Shown here: positions 25,601 to 39,376 of the stretch, piece by piece
Layout: each line of letters begins with the position of its first letter
Position numbering within the stretch: the first letter of the stretch is position 1
Assembly: GCA_036583965.1 (NCBI GenBank)
Contig: JAZBQD010000017.1
Location: forward strand, 29,050,385-29,114,384
Reading direction: 5' to 3'
DNA: 64,000 bases
From: Prunella strophiata
Taxonomy: Eukaryota > Chordata > Aves > Passeriformes > Prunellidae
The notes under the pieces: model-generated
Told to the model about the DNA's origin: nothing
What the model saw: the letters and a program-made list of their open reading frames with translations, nothing else
Databases searched by the model: none
Translations under genes and position numbers: made by a program

Positions 25601-28600
25601 AGCAGAAAACAAATACAAAAATTATGTTTTCTCATTCAGCAATGAGGTGTCCAGGAAATGTGAGCTCCTGTGAGGAGCTTGTGACAATTCCATGCCAAGA
25701 GGCTGTTCTGCTTGCTTCAACTAGCCTTCCATGTCACACTGAACAGGTAGCCTTACTGCTGCTCCATGTCACCTGGACAGCCCCAGCTGACAGTCACTGG
25801 CTGAGAAATACCTGTAAGTGAAACACCTCTGTTTCTTACCTGCAGCTGTTGCACAGCCTCTACTGAGCTAAAATGGCTCCGCAGGAGAAGCTGGAGGGGA
25901 GACTAAAAGTCATCCTGTCAAAATAATTGTGGGACCATATCATACACTCAGACAGAAGGAACATGTGGATTTAGGGCTTCAGCTTTTGGAAGAAGTCAGC
26001 AGGTAGCTAGCATCTCCTGTGAAACCACACTCATTTTTTAGTGCTCTCTCTTGAAGACAATCTCATTAAATCTTCCTTCAGTGGCCAACATATTCTGGTT
26101 TTGGTTTCTCCTGTGCTCAGCTTCCTCTTCTTGTCTGTTGGCTTTTGCCAAAAGCAATCACCTCCACACATCCACTCCTTTGGCTGCCTCCCTAATTATT
26201 ATCTCACTCCTTCTTCCTGGAGCTACATTCAGAGCCCCTTGTCATTTTCCATTTCCCTGCTTGTCATGTCTGAGTCTCCACTGCCTAACTCCACCTTATT
26301 CTCCTATTTACAAGTCTGTGAAAAAGGCAGCTCATGGCTTATTTTATCTAGGCCTACCCACAAAGAGTCTACTCTCTCTCACTTCATGGTCCTCCTAAAT
26401 AGCAGCAGCAGCCCTACTCGCAGTGCCTCAAGGTGACTTGTGCATGAATCACCTCTTATCCTCTTTTCCTAATGTGTGTTGGCATATTTGCCTTGTCCTT
26501 TGCTGGGGGGCTATACTTCCAGAAGGTCTGTAAATGCTTTGCACAGGATATGCATTAAGTGAAATAAATGTGAGTGTTTTATGGAATAATAATCTAAGGT
26601 GAGGATTGACATTTCCAGATTTCCCCAAATCAGGAAAGATCCTGAGCTGTGGATTTCAAAGCTCCCACAATCTTTGTCTACCTGCCAGGCTACTTAAACC
26701 ATTTTATAACAACATGTTTATGCAATTAACGAGGAAAATACCATTTACATTTGTACCACTACAATAGTGTTATGAATTGTAACTGCAGCAGTTTTTTTAA
26801 ATCTAATAATAAAGATTTTTTCCCCCTAGTACAGAATATACCCACCTTTGTAGAACACCACAGTAAGCTTGCCTATCTTTTGTTTGTTCATTCCCTTGGG
26901 GACTGAGCTGTGCCTAATGTTTCAATTACCTTTCTGCTGCTGTGGAGATGATTGAATTTGGAGTTTCAAGGGACTGCAAAAATACCAGATAGCTAGACAG
27001 AAAACCAATACCTCAGGAGCCAACAATTTACTTGGCATATCTTATAGCACTTAAACAACTTAACTCTGGGCAATTAATGGCTGTAATGGTATATTTATTA
27101 GACAAGTAAGGGAAAAGGAAGAAAATGACATGAATGTTTAATAAGACACTAATAGAAGCCACATGAAAATGCTGAATTGTCTTTTCTGCTCAGGAAATAC
27201 TAAGTGGCTCTTATCAACCACATGTATATGTGATATGTGAGCTCATTTAATCAATAGGCTTTACTGCATTTCTTAGCCTAAAGAAATTCTTTCTCTAAAA
27301 TAAGGAGGATCTAATTAATCTAAATATACCAAGTAAAAGAGTGCAATGCATTTGTTTACTGAAATAATCTATCTAGATCAAAGGCTAATTTGTAATTTGA
27401 ATACTGGAATGACAGTGCTTGTATTAAAAAAAAAAAAATTATATGAACAGTGAAATAAAAAGACCACTTTAATTTCAGAGAATGATTTCTGTTTCTCCCT
27501 GGTTGGTACAAGAGGACTATTGCCTCTAGTGGAAGTAATGTGAATTTCAGATCCTCAAAGCAATGGCCTTGCTCTTGTGATTTGTGTGATACCTGGCTGA
27601 CTTTCTGTCTTGAACAAAAATATAAAGTAGAATAAGGAAGACCAGATGTCCAACAGCTTATAGAAGTGGTTTTTTTCTTGCAATCAGCTACGTGAGACCA
27701 ATTTGTGTCTCCTGAGGTTTGAATTCTAAGCACTTATCCACACCAAGCCTCAGGAAAACATACATGTTCTAAGTTTTGTCTTTTTTTTGGATAAGGCACA
27801 GGACACTGTACATTCTGAGCCCAATTCATACCAGCTAAAGGTCACTGCTCTTATTTTTGCAATTAAGAGAGGGGGTGTTCATTATTTAGTTTGTCTTGGT
27901 ACTATCTTCTCAGGTATGTGTCTAACACTTCAGTTCTCAAGGGCTGAACAACCCAGACCACAACTTCCCGGGCCCCAGCATCAGAACAATGCCAGCAAAC
28001 CAAAAGTGTTAATTCTGTCTGCTAGCCAGAACACATGGTTCACTTTAGCTTGCTCTGGCTACAGAAAGAGAGATCCAAGAAGCCTTCTGGCACCAAAAAG
28101 AAATCAAACACAAAAAAAAAAAAACATTTTAACTCTGGTAAAATGTCTATGACAATCATGGATGGGCAGGGTAAGTTTTCATGCATGGTGCCACTGTGGC
28201 ACTTTGACAGTAGAGGACTTACTTTTACTTTGGTAGTAAGGGACCTAATTTCAAAATCTCTGTATTGACAATAGAATACCTGTCAGGTACCATTCAACAG
28301 CTTTGGTTGACCAAAATGACAAACAGTCAGATTTGGAGTGCTAGTGCCCTTCATCTTCAGCTATATGAAGCCTTCACTGTGACCATTGCTGCCTTGGAGT
28401 TGCCAGCCTAAACATGGAAGCTCATCTGCTCTCCTTTCAGGAGAAAGTGTTGTGTTATAACATCAAAAGGAATATTTGTGTCTAAAGATGCAAAGAAGCA
28501 GTAGCACAAACTGAATTACACAATCCAATATGCTCTATTTATTAAGTGGCAAACCAAAGAAATCAGCTGTTTCAGTTTGAAAATCCTCTTAGAGAGCCAA

Positions 28601-30904
28601 GCTCTAATATTTGCAGAAATCTGTGTTTTACTGGGTTATATGTTCTCATTAACTCTCTCACTGAAGACTGGCTGGCATACAGGGCAGTGATCACTCATAT
28701 CTTCAGAAAGTTGTTATTACTTTTGAAGACGAGAAAATGTATTAGCAGAGAAGACAGAGCAGAAAACATCCTCACATTTGACCAAGAAGAAGGTAAGGAA
28801 TGAGATGTGCTTTGCACAGAGCCATGATCAACCTCATTGGTCAGAGTTTATCAAGTGTTTGTCAGGGTGTGCAGCTCCCCCCAAATGCAAAGCACTGAAC
28901 AAAACCATCTTACCTTTTACCACAGGGCAGTCTTATTTATCACAGGCCCTTCCCAAAGCTAGGGACAGCTACAAAGGTGTCAGGCAGCAGCTAATGAGTG
29001 GAGGGTTAGATGAGGGGATGGTTAATGAATCCTGAGGATCAGAGCATCAGATACACAATTAAAATCCATATCACAGGATAAAAGTTATTCTGTTACAAGT
29101 CCTCAGTTTATATGATACAAACTATATTCAGCTCCTTAGATGACATAATATCTGGCAATACTGCTGCGCTACTTAGAAGATTTTGTCCAGCCTTAATGGA
29201 AATATTGATGAGTAAACAAATCCTTTATTCTTACTTGTGCTTTTGAAGCTAGGATTTTAAAGTACATTATACAATTCACATACACACACCCCTAAGCAGA
29301 CAGATGGCTATAAAATATGGGCAGTTCAATTGACTGTGATGGAAAAAGTATCTAGTTTCTGCAAGAATACGTACCTGTATGACTCACATATTAGCTGCAA
29401 GGAAAGAGTCTCTTTGCTAAAGTTAATGAGCCTTTCTTCATGCTAATATCTGCTTCACTGATTGCAGTCCAAGAGGCTACCTGCTATGGTAACTAACCTA
29501 ATTTGCTTTTTGTATTTTTTTATATAACACACTGTATTAAAGAATTAAAAATAGCACAGGCTAATAGGCTTATGGACAAACAGGATCACTTAGAAAAATG
29601 GTTATCTGTTCAACAGTTCAGCAAACAAGCTAAAGCAACCCTTTCCAACAGTCAGGGAGGAGGGGCACAGCCCCTCCATGCAGCTCCTCAATTATGCAAA
29701 TGCAGCTGAAAGGATTGATTTACATAATGACTGGAGGAGCTCCTCTGTAAGGGCTGAGTCTTGCTAAACTGCTTGCATATAGGTAAGAGGGAGGAGGAAT
29801 GGGGGCTTGTCTACCAAGACCTTAAATCCACACCCTGAAAGTTACCTGGCTAGGGCTTGCAGGAACATCTGTGCAGGCTCATATTTTTTGATGCCCAGTT
29901 CTGTTCCATGGTAAATTTTTTATGGAAGTTTGAGTTGTAGCAGGACAGACATTTTGCATACAAGACAAGTGGATAAAATACACTTTCCCACAATAAAAAA
30001 TGAATGCTACCAGATCTGAAAAGCCTCCATTCAAAATGTACAGCATCAGCAAAGTGAAATTTAACAGCAAAAGATGGCTCATTTTGATCATATGACTCAT
30101 GGAGGCTTCTTGTGTGTGTGCTGTGCTCACCAGAATTGGGAGGGACGTCACTAGGGGCTGGTGGGAGATGTGCCAAATGGGTCTTATCTGTGGGCTAAAC
30201 CACCAGCTGGCCTTCACCTCACTGGCATCCCTTCAAGGGATGGCTCCTCTTGGGGCAGTGCTCCCTCCTGTATGAAGAAGTTCCCTCACCAAGATGGTGG
30301 AGAAAAGCAATTTTAGTAGATGCTCCCTGAGTAATTTCTGACTGTGAAATTAACATGGCTTGCTCTTTTGATGAAACAAGGTCCTCAAAATCTCAAATGT
30401 TTAAAAATGAAAATTATTCCAATTTCTCTCCTCTGTTTCTCCAAAATAGCACTTTGGGTTTTGCCTCTACCTTCTCCTCTCAGTCCATGACTGATTACTA
30501 AGATTGCAAAACCTCTACAGGAGCGATTTTCTCTTACAACAGGTGTCAGCAGTGCCTAACATAATGGAGCTACTGTCTTAGGTACTCCTAGGCACTAACA
30601 AAAATAATTTATAGTAGCACAGTTAAGCAATTCCATGGGATATCTCTATTGTACTAAAATAACTAAGCTCCAAAACTAATATCTCAGACAGGAAAGAACC
30701 ACATAAGTGCTTGGTGTGGTTCCCATGCAATGCTATTATGATCTCTAATGCTGCTTATTCAGCTAGCATTTTAGAGCCACAAAAGGTGGACATTCCCAAG
30801 CACTTAATAATCTGATGTTCTGCCCCCTTACACAGTCAATTCCACTCAGCTTAAGCTCCCAAATGTGTTAACACATCTGTTTTGAAGGTGCTGTCACCAC
30901 ACAA
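22700..30904. other. Non-coding sequence, no exon supported
   Basis: The longest open frame in this block is 23393-23911 (172 codons, plus strand); its translation has no domain, signal or family that I recognise, and neighbouring frames are also open, so I do not call a gene. 27050-27330 and 29440-29760 are AT-rich, have many homeobox-like TAAT words and (29694-29701) an ATGCAAAT octamer; they look like possible conserved non-coding DNA but that cannot be shown without alignment. Confidence 0.5.
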
Positions 30905-30960
30905 AGTGCATGCAGTGGGAAGGACATAAATGATGTCCTAGTCCAACCAAATTTTTGTCT
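30905..30960 (-). mobile_element. Probable CR1 LINE scrap, minus strand
   Basis: The words 'gggaaggacataaatgatgt' and 'cctagtccaacc' read like the reverse complement of the CR1 3' end ('...gttggactagatgatc...'). Only about 50 bp match, and divergence is high, so this is a tentative call. Confidence 0.45.
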
Positions 30961-31280
30961 TCCTGGAAAGAGTCAATTTCAGCACCAGTTTTTGATTTTC
31001 TGCAGAGTGATTGACAACAAAAATTACACATCCCATCAATATGTGAAAAGTCAGTTTAAAACTGTTTAAAAAATACCGATGATTTGCTTCATACAAATAG
31101 TTCTACCAGCAAGAGAATGAATGCAGCTTGGCTTCTTTCAGCGCTGTTTGCAGTACAAATCCTCTAGCACTGAGCAGAGGCTGCTCTCACAGCGCTGCTG
31201 ACTTTCCCTTGCTTGGAACACAAACAGGGATCCTCTCCCCTTTTCCCCTTTCTTCTGACAGTATTCCCCCCTTTTTTTTT

Positions 31281-31315
<35 letters not shown>

Positions 31316-33909
31316 GTGAAAGTAGCTAGTACAAATAAGAAGATTGGAGAGGCTTGTAACAGACAGAAAAATATGTCACTGCAGGTGGGACAGGAGCATT
31401 GAAAAAAATTTCCCTCATCCTTGTGTACACAACAGGCACAGCCTTCATTTTGCCCTGAGGAAAGGGACTGGAAAAGAAGAAAGTACATTGTTTCTTCTTC
31501 TGTGAGTGGGGCCAACCTGTGCTGAGCCAGCGGGTGCTCCTGCATGCAGGTCAGGGCTGCATCTGCCCCACCGAGCTGCAAACTCCCTCCTCTCACCACA
31601 GCATGAATAACTGGTTTTCAGAAACCACAACCCCAGGCAAGACTGCCTTGTTATGTTATGGCCACACACCACAGTAAATCCAGATCTAGTACTGTCTCCG
31701 TCTGTGGCTGGGGGCTGGATGAGATGGCTCCCACCTGGGCCTTTTGTCTGCCCCTACATCCTATTGCAGCAACAGAAGAAAGGGAAGAACTGAAGAACCA
31801 CCATGTATCCAAGATCTCCCATAGCTCCACTTGGATAGAGAATGGTCTTAGCAAGACACTTATTTTTGTGCATGAGCAAGGAGTTACACATGCATTTTGA
31901 GAACACTGCCTTCAATGTTTTTTACACTTCTTGTAAGGCCTGCATCCATCTCCTTTCATAATACTCCACCATCATTGTACTATTCCCACCAGCTTCCCCA
32001 TGCTCCCAAAAGCATTCTGGTACTAAGTGCTCAAAAATATATGTGCTGTTACATCACTCATACATACCAGACTCTACTCTGATTCTTCATGCACGAAGAC
32101 TGATGCTAAATTGTATTGTATTTTATAGTGGGTCTACAAAAAAAGGCAGCCAGAGTTCTTCTGTTTTGATTTTGCAAACAAATTGAAACCTGTCAGGTAT
32201 TTGTGTGCTCCACCAAATTCCAACACTACAAAAGATCCTTTCATGTTTGCTTTAGATTGAGATAATGATTGATTATTGCCCTGAACCCACAAGTACAAAT
32301 ATATATACATAACCTATGCACTAATATCATCAGTAGTTCAGTGTCATCAAATCAGAATACTTACAATTTTAAATTTTTTAAAGGTTTGTTTTTTTCACAC
32401 TTTTATATTTAGCTTGGGGTTATGTTCCTCATTTCTAACCCCAGGTACTGAATTCAGGAGAAAAGCAATGTTTTTATGAAGGGAAAGATATCTTTGAAGT
32501 TGTAGGGAGAGAAGCTTTAAAATGACAGGTTACTACAGAATCAGATATCAAAAAGAAAATCATAGAAACAGAAAATATATAGATTTTTTTTTATCCATTA
32601 TTTTGAACAATCCCCTGAATTTTTGGCACATAACTCATGATCTTTGAAATATTTATCACTCAACTACTAGTGGTTCACTTTCTTAGTAAAAGCAGACTGT
32701 GGAGAGGGAACAGTTAAGGAATAGAAAATCATTGGTTGAGTAATAAAAAGCAAATACATGTTTTGCCTTGTGGGCCTTCCTACTCTTCTGAGTTCTCTAA
32801 GTGCTTCCATCTGCTTTTGGAACTCCCTTTCTTTGTTTTCTGCAGGTCCTTCATGAAACATTGCAGAAGTTTCTGCAACAGCCTGACAACAAGAGCCATG
32901 GGGGGGGGGCAGGTGCCAGTAGATGCACAAAGTGATGGAAGAGGCAAGATGTATTATTCTTGACACTGTTTACTCCTGACACTTAATCCCATCCTTCAGC
33001 CTCCAACCAAGGAAGAGATCTGGGTTTTTGCTTCCTGTTTGGCCATGATTAACAGAAACAGGGACTCATCCTCCCACACAGACATGGGAGAACTCTTTTG
33101 TTCCCTAGATTTAGCTCTTGAGGCCACAGCGGGGGGAATTGTTTTCCCTTCCAGGCAGGAGGCTGCTATGTGGAAAAGTCACAGTGTAGCCATGGTGTCC
33201 TGGCATCAGAGAAAGGACATGAATGATCACTGTGCAAAGCCTGAAGGTCCTTGCTTCATCGAAGGAACAAGTAGAAGTTTTCTCAAATCAGGAGCAAGAA
33301 TGGAACAGGAAGAGGATTCAGGGCAAATCTACACTCACGTCTAGGCTTGGATGCCACTGTGTATGCACAGCACATTCCAGAACCAATCCCCTGGTGTCTG
33401 AGCCAGAACCAAGGCTTCTGCTCTCTCAGTCCTACAAGGTGCTACAGTCAGTGAGATCTGAGGGCATAGGTTCATAAATCATAGACACCACAGAATCACC
33501 CTCTGCCCTCCAGCGTGGCCTGCCTGTGCTGTAGTCTGCATGCACACAGAACTGAGCAGCTCCTTTCCTCTGATGACCTTCAGTAATGTACAATTTCTTC
33601 CAGACTCCAGAGGCTGGAGTGAGATGAACCCCATGTTTCTTGCTTCAGAGTCCTTGATAGCTCCAAAACTACTGCTGATCATTACATCCTGATTGCTGCT
33701 TTTAAGATTGAATCTTGATGAAAAACAACCAGGAGCCAGGCTTCAGGGAGAGATGATAATGCAATTGTAAAAGTGCTCAAAAGAGGACAGGAGTTTACAG
33801 AGAGAGCTGAACCACAATCACATGTCTGGGGATTTAGGTGTATTGTATGCCACCACAAGTCACGCAACAAACATAAATGTGGATCTTGTTTCAGTCTACT
33901 TTATTTAGA
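30961..33909. other. Non-coding sequence with long poly-T tract
   Basis: No gene is recognised. A T-rich tract of about 42 bp (31272-31313, one C interruption) and a 10-G run at 32900-32909 are the only clear local structures. Open frames near 31312-31672 on the minus strand have no recognisable product. Confidence 0.55.
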
Positions 33910-34001
33910 GGTATACTGTGGTGGCCTACAGCCGGCCTGTAAAAAACAAAAAGGGGGAACTTTGAGGTCTACAGGCCAGCTGTAGGCCACCACAGTATAC
34001 C
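33910..34001. repeat. Long inverted repeat / hairpin (32-bp stem, 28-nt loop)
   Basis: The left arm 33910-33941 and right arm 33970-34001 are reverse complements at 31 of 32 positions, separated by 28 nt of A- and G-rich loop (33942-33969). The single mismatch would be C-A in a plus-strand transcript but a G-U wobble in a minus-strand transcript, so the minus-strand RNA could form an uninterrupted stem. Arm tips read 'ggtatactgtggtgg' and 'ccaccacagtatacc'. It could be a tiny foldback or MITE-like element, a hairpin-RNA source, or the product of a template-switch mutation; the sequence alone does not decide. Confidence 0.95.
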
Positions 34002-37000
34002 ATGACTCTAATCAAATTTCAAAAAAAAACCCCAAATCAGCAACAAAAACCTCTTTTCATTTCCTGTGGGCGGCAATGTACCCAGAAAACATACTCCTCT
34101 GCTGCAGTCACAGTTGTGTTTTTAGAACTGTTGGAGCCCACTCATTATCCATGAAAATATCCTGGAGCAGGGGGAAGGGGAGAGCTAGCAGAGGTGAGTC
34201 AGCAGAAATAATGTCTACACCAATGTCTACACAATGATAGTGCCTCCTAATTTCCTCTCTGCTCCCCGAGTAAAATGGCTAAAGGTTGCTAAAAGCCCAG
34301 ACAAATCTCCAAAAGCATGCCTCACCCAGTTTTAGGAGGATCTTTAGCCTGGTCAGAAACAAAGCCTTTGCTTCCTTGTGCTGTTCAGAAGACAGGAAGG
34401 AAAGATGGATGTACCAAGAGACTAACAACATATCTGAAGGAAAGTCTTTTTTGTCTGATCACAAATCACATACTGTGAATCATCAGGCAGCCTCTGTGCC
34501 ATCCTTCAGGGGACACAAATATTCAAAATCAAAATAATAATAATAATAAAAAAAAGAGATGATTGAGAAAAGAGGGTAGAATCACTACCCCAGCTTAAGG
34601 AGGGAGATCCTTTTTTACACTTGGGTTCAGAAAATGCCATTATTTTTCCAGGATCTCATTACAACAGTCTTGGCCACCATATTCACTCTGCAGACAATGA
34701 GGACAAGATGACTGGAATAACAGTCAAGGCCACTAATGATCTCACTCCTGCATCACTGACATTAGAATGGCCACATTCAGAGTCACTCGTCTTGTCATCT
34801 GAAGCCCTATCCTGATGCTAGGTGATTTTTCAATATCTCTGAAAGATTTTCAAGTTTCTAGACTAGGAAAAAAAATTTTGGCAAGAAAAGCAATCCATTG
34901 TGTGTTACATAGTACTACCATATCTTCACTCACTTCTGAAAATCTAAAAGGTATTTATTTGCATATTATTCCAAGATGAGCCTGTTAAGACCACCTGTCC
35001 CTTGCCTGTCCTCCCATCATGACCCAGGAGCATGTCCAGAGTTGGTGAAACAATGAGAACTTACATCTGGGAAACGCTCCTAGTAGGGTTTTTACAGAAT
35101 TAGCCAGAACGAGATGGAGATAATGCTAAAAGAGAGCATTTCCCCTGCAGTTTTCTCCACAGCCCCAGGATGAAGGATGAGATACTGCTACGCCTCTACT
35201 GTAGTTTCAGTATTTCCAGTGCTTTCTGACCCAGCATATTTTTGCTAGAGAGCTAGAGGGTCTGACACGATGTAATAAAGGGATCTAAGCCTTCATTCAA
35301 AAGTCCCTGAGCCATGATTTGCAAATCACTGGAAGCTTAGAACTTGTGCCAAGGAAGTACCACACACAGGTTGTGGTTATCTTTTCTAGGCACCAGTTAT
35401 GTGCTCTCTGTGAGAGAGGACAGAAGACAGAGTGGCTTAAGGACCTGGAGCTGCTCCAAGTGCAGCTGATATCACTGTATTTGCATACAGTAGAGTATCT
35501 GGATATTTCTAATTTACAATGAAATTCTGGATATCAGTAGTGTCTTTGTTGGGATATAATGGCTTAAGTTTAGCAGAAATATAAATAAATAATTATACAA
35601 ACAAACAAACAAACAAACAAATAAGATGATTCTGACACAGATGCATCAGGAGAGTGAAAGACACTTGGAGTTACAGTTAGTAAGTATAAATGTTGATTTA
35701 TGCTATAATTCTGCTTCCAGAATCTGAACTTGCAGAACTCTCAACTTTTAACACTGAGAGTACACTAAGATTCTTTGTGTTTTACACAGACACTCCTCCA
35801 CTTAACTGATAAACCAGAAATTTAAACAGATCAAGGAGGAGCATAACAGTGCCAGCAGGCACACATGTTGCACTGTGATGACACTGTGTTATTAAATTCC
35901 AGTGTGGACTGTAAGATGAATCAAAAAGTTTTAGCTCTTTGAAAAACATTGAGAATAGCAAGGATAGATGTTATCTGCCATGAGATCTCCTCCCTACACT
36001 TCAGAAGAAGAACACAAATAAAATCATATTTTTAACAATCACTTTCTTTAAACCAATAGGTTATTCCATTTGAGGGCTATATTAGCATATTAAGTCACTG
36101 CTAGATGTATCAGTTCTCAGCCTTTCCTGGCTGGCAGCAAGAAAACTCTGGTTATCAGACATCACCTGCAAGCTTATGGGTTATTTCAGAGCCTGAGTAC
36201 TTGTTTTTGCATTAACAAAAACCTTGGGTGAGTGTGAGGAGAGGAGTAAAGCCAAAATAAGGAGACAAGTCATTTGAATCACCACTGTTGCTTTTGCTAA
36301 AGAAAACACAAGCCCATGATGGTAAGCAATGAAATGGAACCCACAGAGATAATAATTACAGAAAGGATGTCCTTGTAGTAAAATGCCTCCCTGCTCCTTT
36401 CTTTGCAAACCCTGTGCCTGGCAGCACATACCCACTGCTTCCTTGTGTCTCAGCTTTGCTCTGGTTTGCACATTCTGAGGTACTGAAAAGAGGTGATACC
36501 TGATGCAAAGGACAATGCAAAGCTCAGGATCATGAGAAATCAGTCATTAACAGTCAAGTAGGCAACATGCACTAATCCATTTTCTCCAAGGTATGGCTAA
36601 GCATCTTTCACTGGTCTGCTTTAGCACAGGGGTGTTTTTAATACAGACAAATCTTGGGAGCTAAATCCGTTTTAATTAAATTACAGTTAAAATTTAATAC
36701 AGTCAAATCTTTTTTCATGGGGTTCTAAACAGAATGCAGAGTTATCATAGAGCAATGTAATCACTACTGGAAGTGTAAAACTGCCTGGCCAGATCACATG
36801 CAAGGAAAAGTTACAAAAAACCCCAAAAAACCCCAAAAACCTTCACAGTTTATGCACTTTCTGTAATTCCAGCTTCTAAAGCAAAGCCCTAAAAAATGCA
36901 CAATAATGACTTACAGCTCCTATGTTGACAAAACAATTAGTGGTGCAACTAGTTTTTAAATGAGATTATCCACCCAATTACAGCAGTCAAGCACACCTGC

Positions 37001-38344
37001 GTTACCAGTTGCTGATTCCTCTCTCAAAAGCAAAAATGCTGTGAAGGCCAGAGCAAAGATATGCATACTGATAAGGTTTTTCCAAAGCTGAACATATTTG
37101 TATAGGTTAGAGCTTCACTAGCTGCCAGCGATCGTGCTATCCTCCACCCCATCCTGCTCCAAATAAGCATGGATAGAAATTATTCTGGCCACAAATCAGT
37201 GGGTGGGATCCTCTAAAATCTAACTATGTGAATAATCGGTGTCCCTAAGCCTCCTCAGCTTGCAATCCCATCAGGAAACAGAGAACCACATACCCCTGTG
37301 AAAGAAGTGAAACACAGTAGGTTGTTAGGAGTACTGTGCTACATAAACCATTTTCCCCAGAGATGCCAGGAGAGAATGGAAAACAGCACGGCACTGACAT
37401 GGCTTAGTCAGACATAACATATGTTGCTCAGTACAATAATAGAAGGTTCTTGAATTCTGCAGGAACAATGGAAGGGAGCGGAAAGGGCAACTAAGAAATT
37501 TAGCTGAACTGTTCCTGAAAATTGTAATTATTGTCATGAAATTTTTAAAAGAAATTAACTCTTAGAAAAATACAGCATCTCTCAGTCATATAGGTGCTTA
37601 TATTCCTTTCACAGAAGGTGTCTGGAGGCGTTGCAAGACAGTGCAACTTGCAGAGCACGTGCAGCAAAGACATCAGAGCTGCACAGTTTTGATAGGGATC
37701 CTTCCATCAGCCTCCATCCACACAGAAAGAGAATGAGGGCACCCCACTGACACAGAACAATCCCATGAGGGAAGGAGATAGACACCTGCCAAAAAGTCAA
37801 GCCTAATTCTAAGTAACACCCCCACTGTCATGGGCTCACAGCACCATTCAGGGGTTTTGGACAAGAGGAAGACTTGAAATAGAATGGTGGAAAGTAGTTT
37901 TAATTTGTGACTATCATCTGTTCCCAGCTTTTCTAATTAAAAATATCTCTTTCCAAGTCTCTTTTGATATATTTGGAGATTATGGTGGATAATGCAGCTC
38001 TCACTGAGTACTAAGGCTGATAATGATATTACTCAGAGAAGTCAGCTGAATAAACAAAATGGGGTGCATGAACCTCCTAATATTCTCAACAGCTAACCCT
38101 TTGGCCAGCACAAGCAGGAATGAATCTAGTAACAACACATCACAGTTATTTGCTAATCTCTAACTGCAATATAAAGATTTTGTCCCAAATGAGACTGCTA
38201 TGAGAAAACTGGCAGAGAAAAAGGGCTCATTTTGGCCATAATCTGCTACCCCACAGCAAGTGGGGCACATGCAAGCCCACAATGTGTCTCCAAGTGTGGG
38301 CATCTGCCCATGACTCTGTGTAGCTAACCACTCACTAGTGTTAG
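34002..38344. other. Non-coding sequence
   Basis: No gene is recognised. Simple repeats: an A/AAT tract near 34533-34555, a (CAAA)n run at 35598-35621 and an A/C tract near 36815-36840. Open frames are below 100 codons and look like chance. Confidence 0.55.
35598..35621. repeat. (CAAA)n microsatellite
   Basis: Six uninterrupted CAAA units, flanked on the left by 'ataaataaat' repeats. Confidence 0.95.
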
Positions 38345-38832
38345 TGTCTAAGTCAGCCATGTCCTGGGGTGCATCAGGCACAGCATCCCAGCCAGGCAAG
38401 GGAGGGGATTGTCCCTCTCTGCTCTGCACTGGGGCAGCCTCACCTCGAGTGCTGGAGGCAGTTCTGGGTGGCACAATATAAGAAGGATAAAAAGCTTTAA
38501 GAGAGTGACCAAAAAGGGAAGATGGTGAAGGGCCTCACAGGGAAGACATACAAGGCACAGCTGAGGTCACTTTGTTTGTTCAAGGTGGAGAAGAGGAGAC
38601 TGAGAAGAGATCTCAGTGCAGTCTACAACCTTCTTGTGAGGGGAAGAAGAGGGGCAGGCACTAATCTCTTCTCTGTGGTGACCAGTTACAGGACCCAAGG
38701 GAATGATATGAACTCTGCCAGGTTTAGGTTGGATATTAGAAAAAGGTTATTCACCCAGAGGGTGGTTGGGCACTGGAACAGACCATCCAGGGAAATGATC
38801 ACAGCACCAAGCCTGACAGAGTTCAAGAAGTG
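38345..38832 (+). mobile_element. CR1 LINE fragment, plus strand, lacking its 3' end
   Basis: A plus-strand CR1 with 'gccatgtcctggggtgcatc', 'ctcacctcgagtgctggag', 'gaagatggtgaagggcctca', 'gtggagaagaggagactgag' and 'accaagcctgacagagttca' in the expected order. The match stops at about 38830, within the 3' part, some 36 bp before the proviral LTR. The missing 3' tail is not found on the far side of the provirus, so the truncation does not look like simple splitting by the provirus. The open frame 38522-38833 is the dead LINE read in frame, not a host gene. Confidence 0.9.
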
Positions 38833-38868
38833 AACTTCCTTTCCGTATTCATGACTGACCCATGCTAA

Positions 38869-39376
38869 TGTGTAGAAAATCATGATGACAAAGGTCACTG
38901 TCCACAAAGAAAACAAAGAAGTCCTGCAACAATCAACTTTATTCAAATAAAAAGAGAGTCCAAGGGGGCATAACCCTGTGGTGTCTCTCGAGGTTTTTGG
39001 AACATCCAGCTTCCTTTTTATCTTAAATTCCCAACCACAAGAGCTTGCCCTCTTCCTTTCTCAATTGGCTGAGGTACCCAGACTGCCTAATACATATTCC
39101 CCTTCTAACATGTACCACCATATATCACACATCATATGATCATTAAAATTACCTTAAAGCCCACCCTGGCAGAAAAGTTACTACTCACAAGCCTATTAAA
39201 CCTGCACACTCTTCCCTAAAGCTCAAAAGTTTGAACTCCGTTGGATTCTGTAACAAACTTGTGCGGTTTGACATTTGTAAGGACCCCCCACACATTTTTC
39301 CAGAACATGATTGTTTCTTTCAGGCTACCTAGTTTCAGAGTTTGTTTGCAAAGACATATACACCCATTCTCCTACA
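38869..39376 (-). repeat. 3' LTR of the class I provirus
   Basis: This is a direct copy of 45831-46337. Plus-strand ends are TG (38869) and CA (39376). On the minus strand it holds a TATA-like 'gataaaaagg' and an AATAAA polyadenylation signal (opposite 38938-38943), giving U3-R-U5 order right to left. The sequence just outside its right edge, where a polypurine tract is expected on the minus strand, is only weakly purine-rich ('atgagagattt'). Confidence 0.93.

Noticed and set aside
38160..38474. 104-codon minus-strand open frame
   Set aside because: Lies mostly antisense to a CR1 fragment, which explains its composition.
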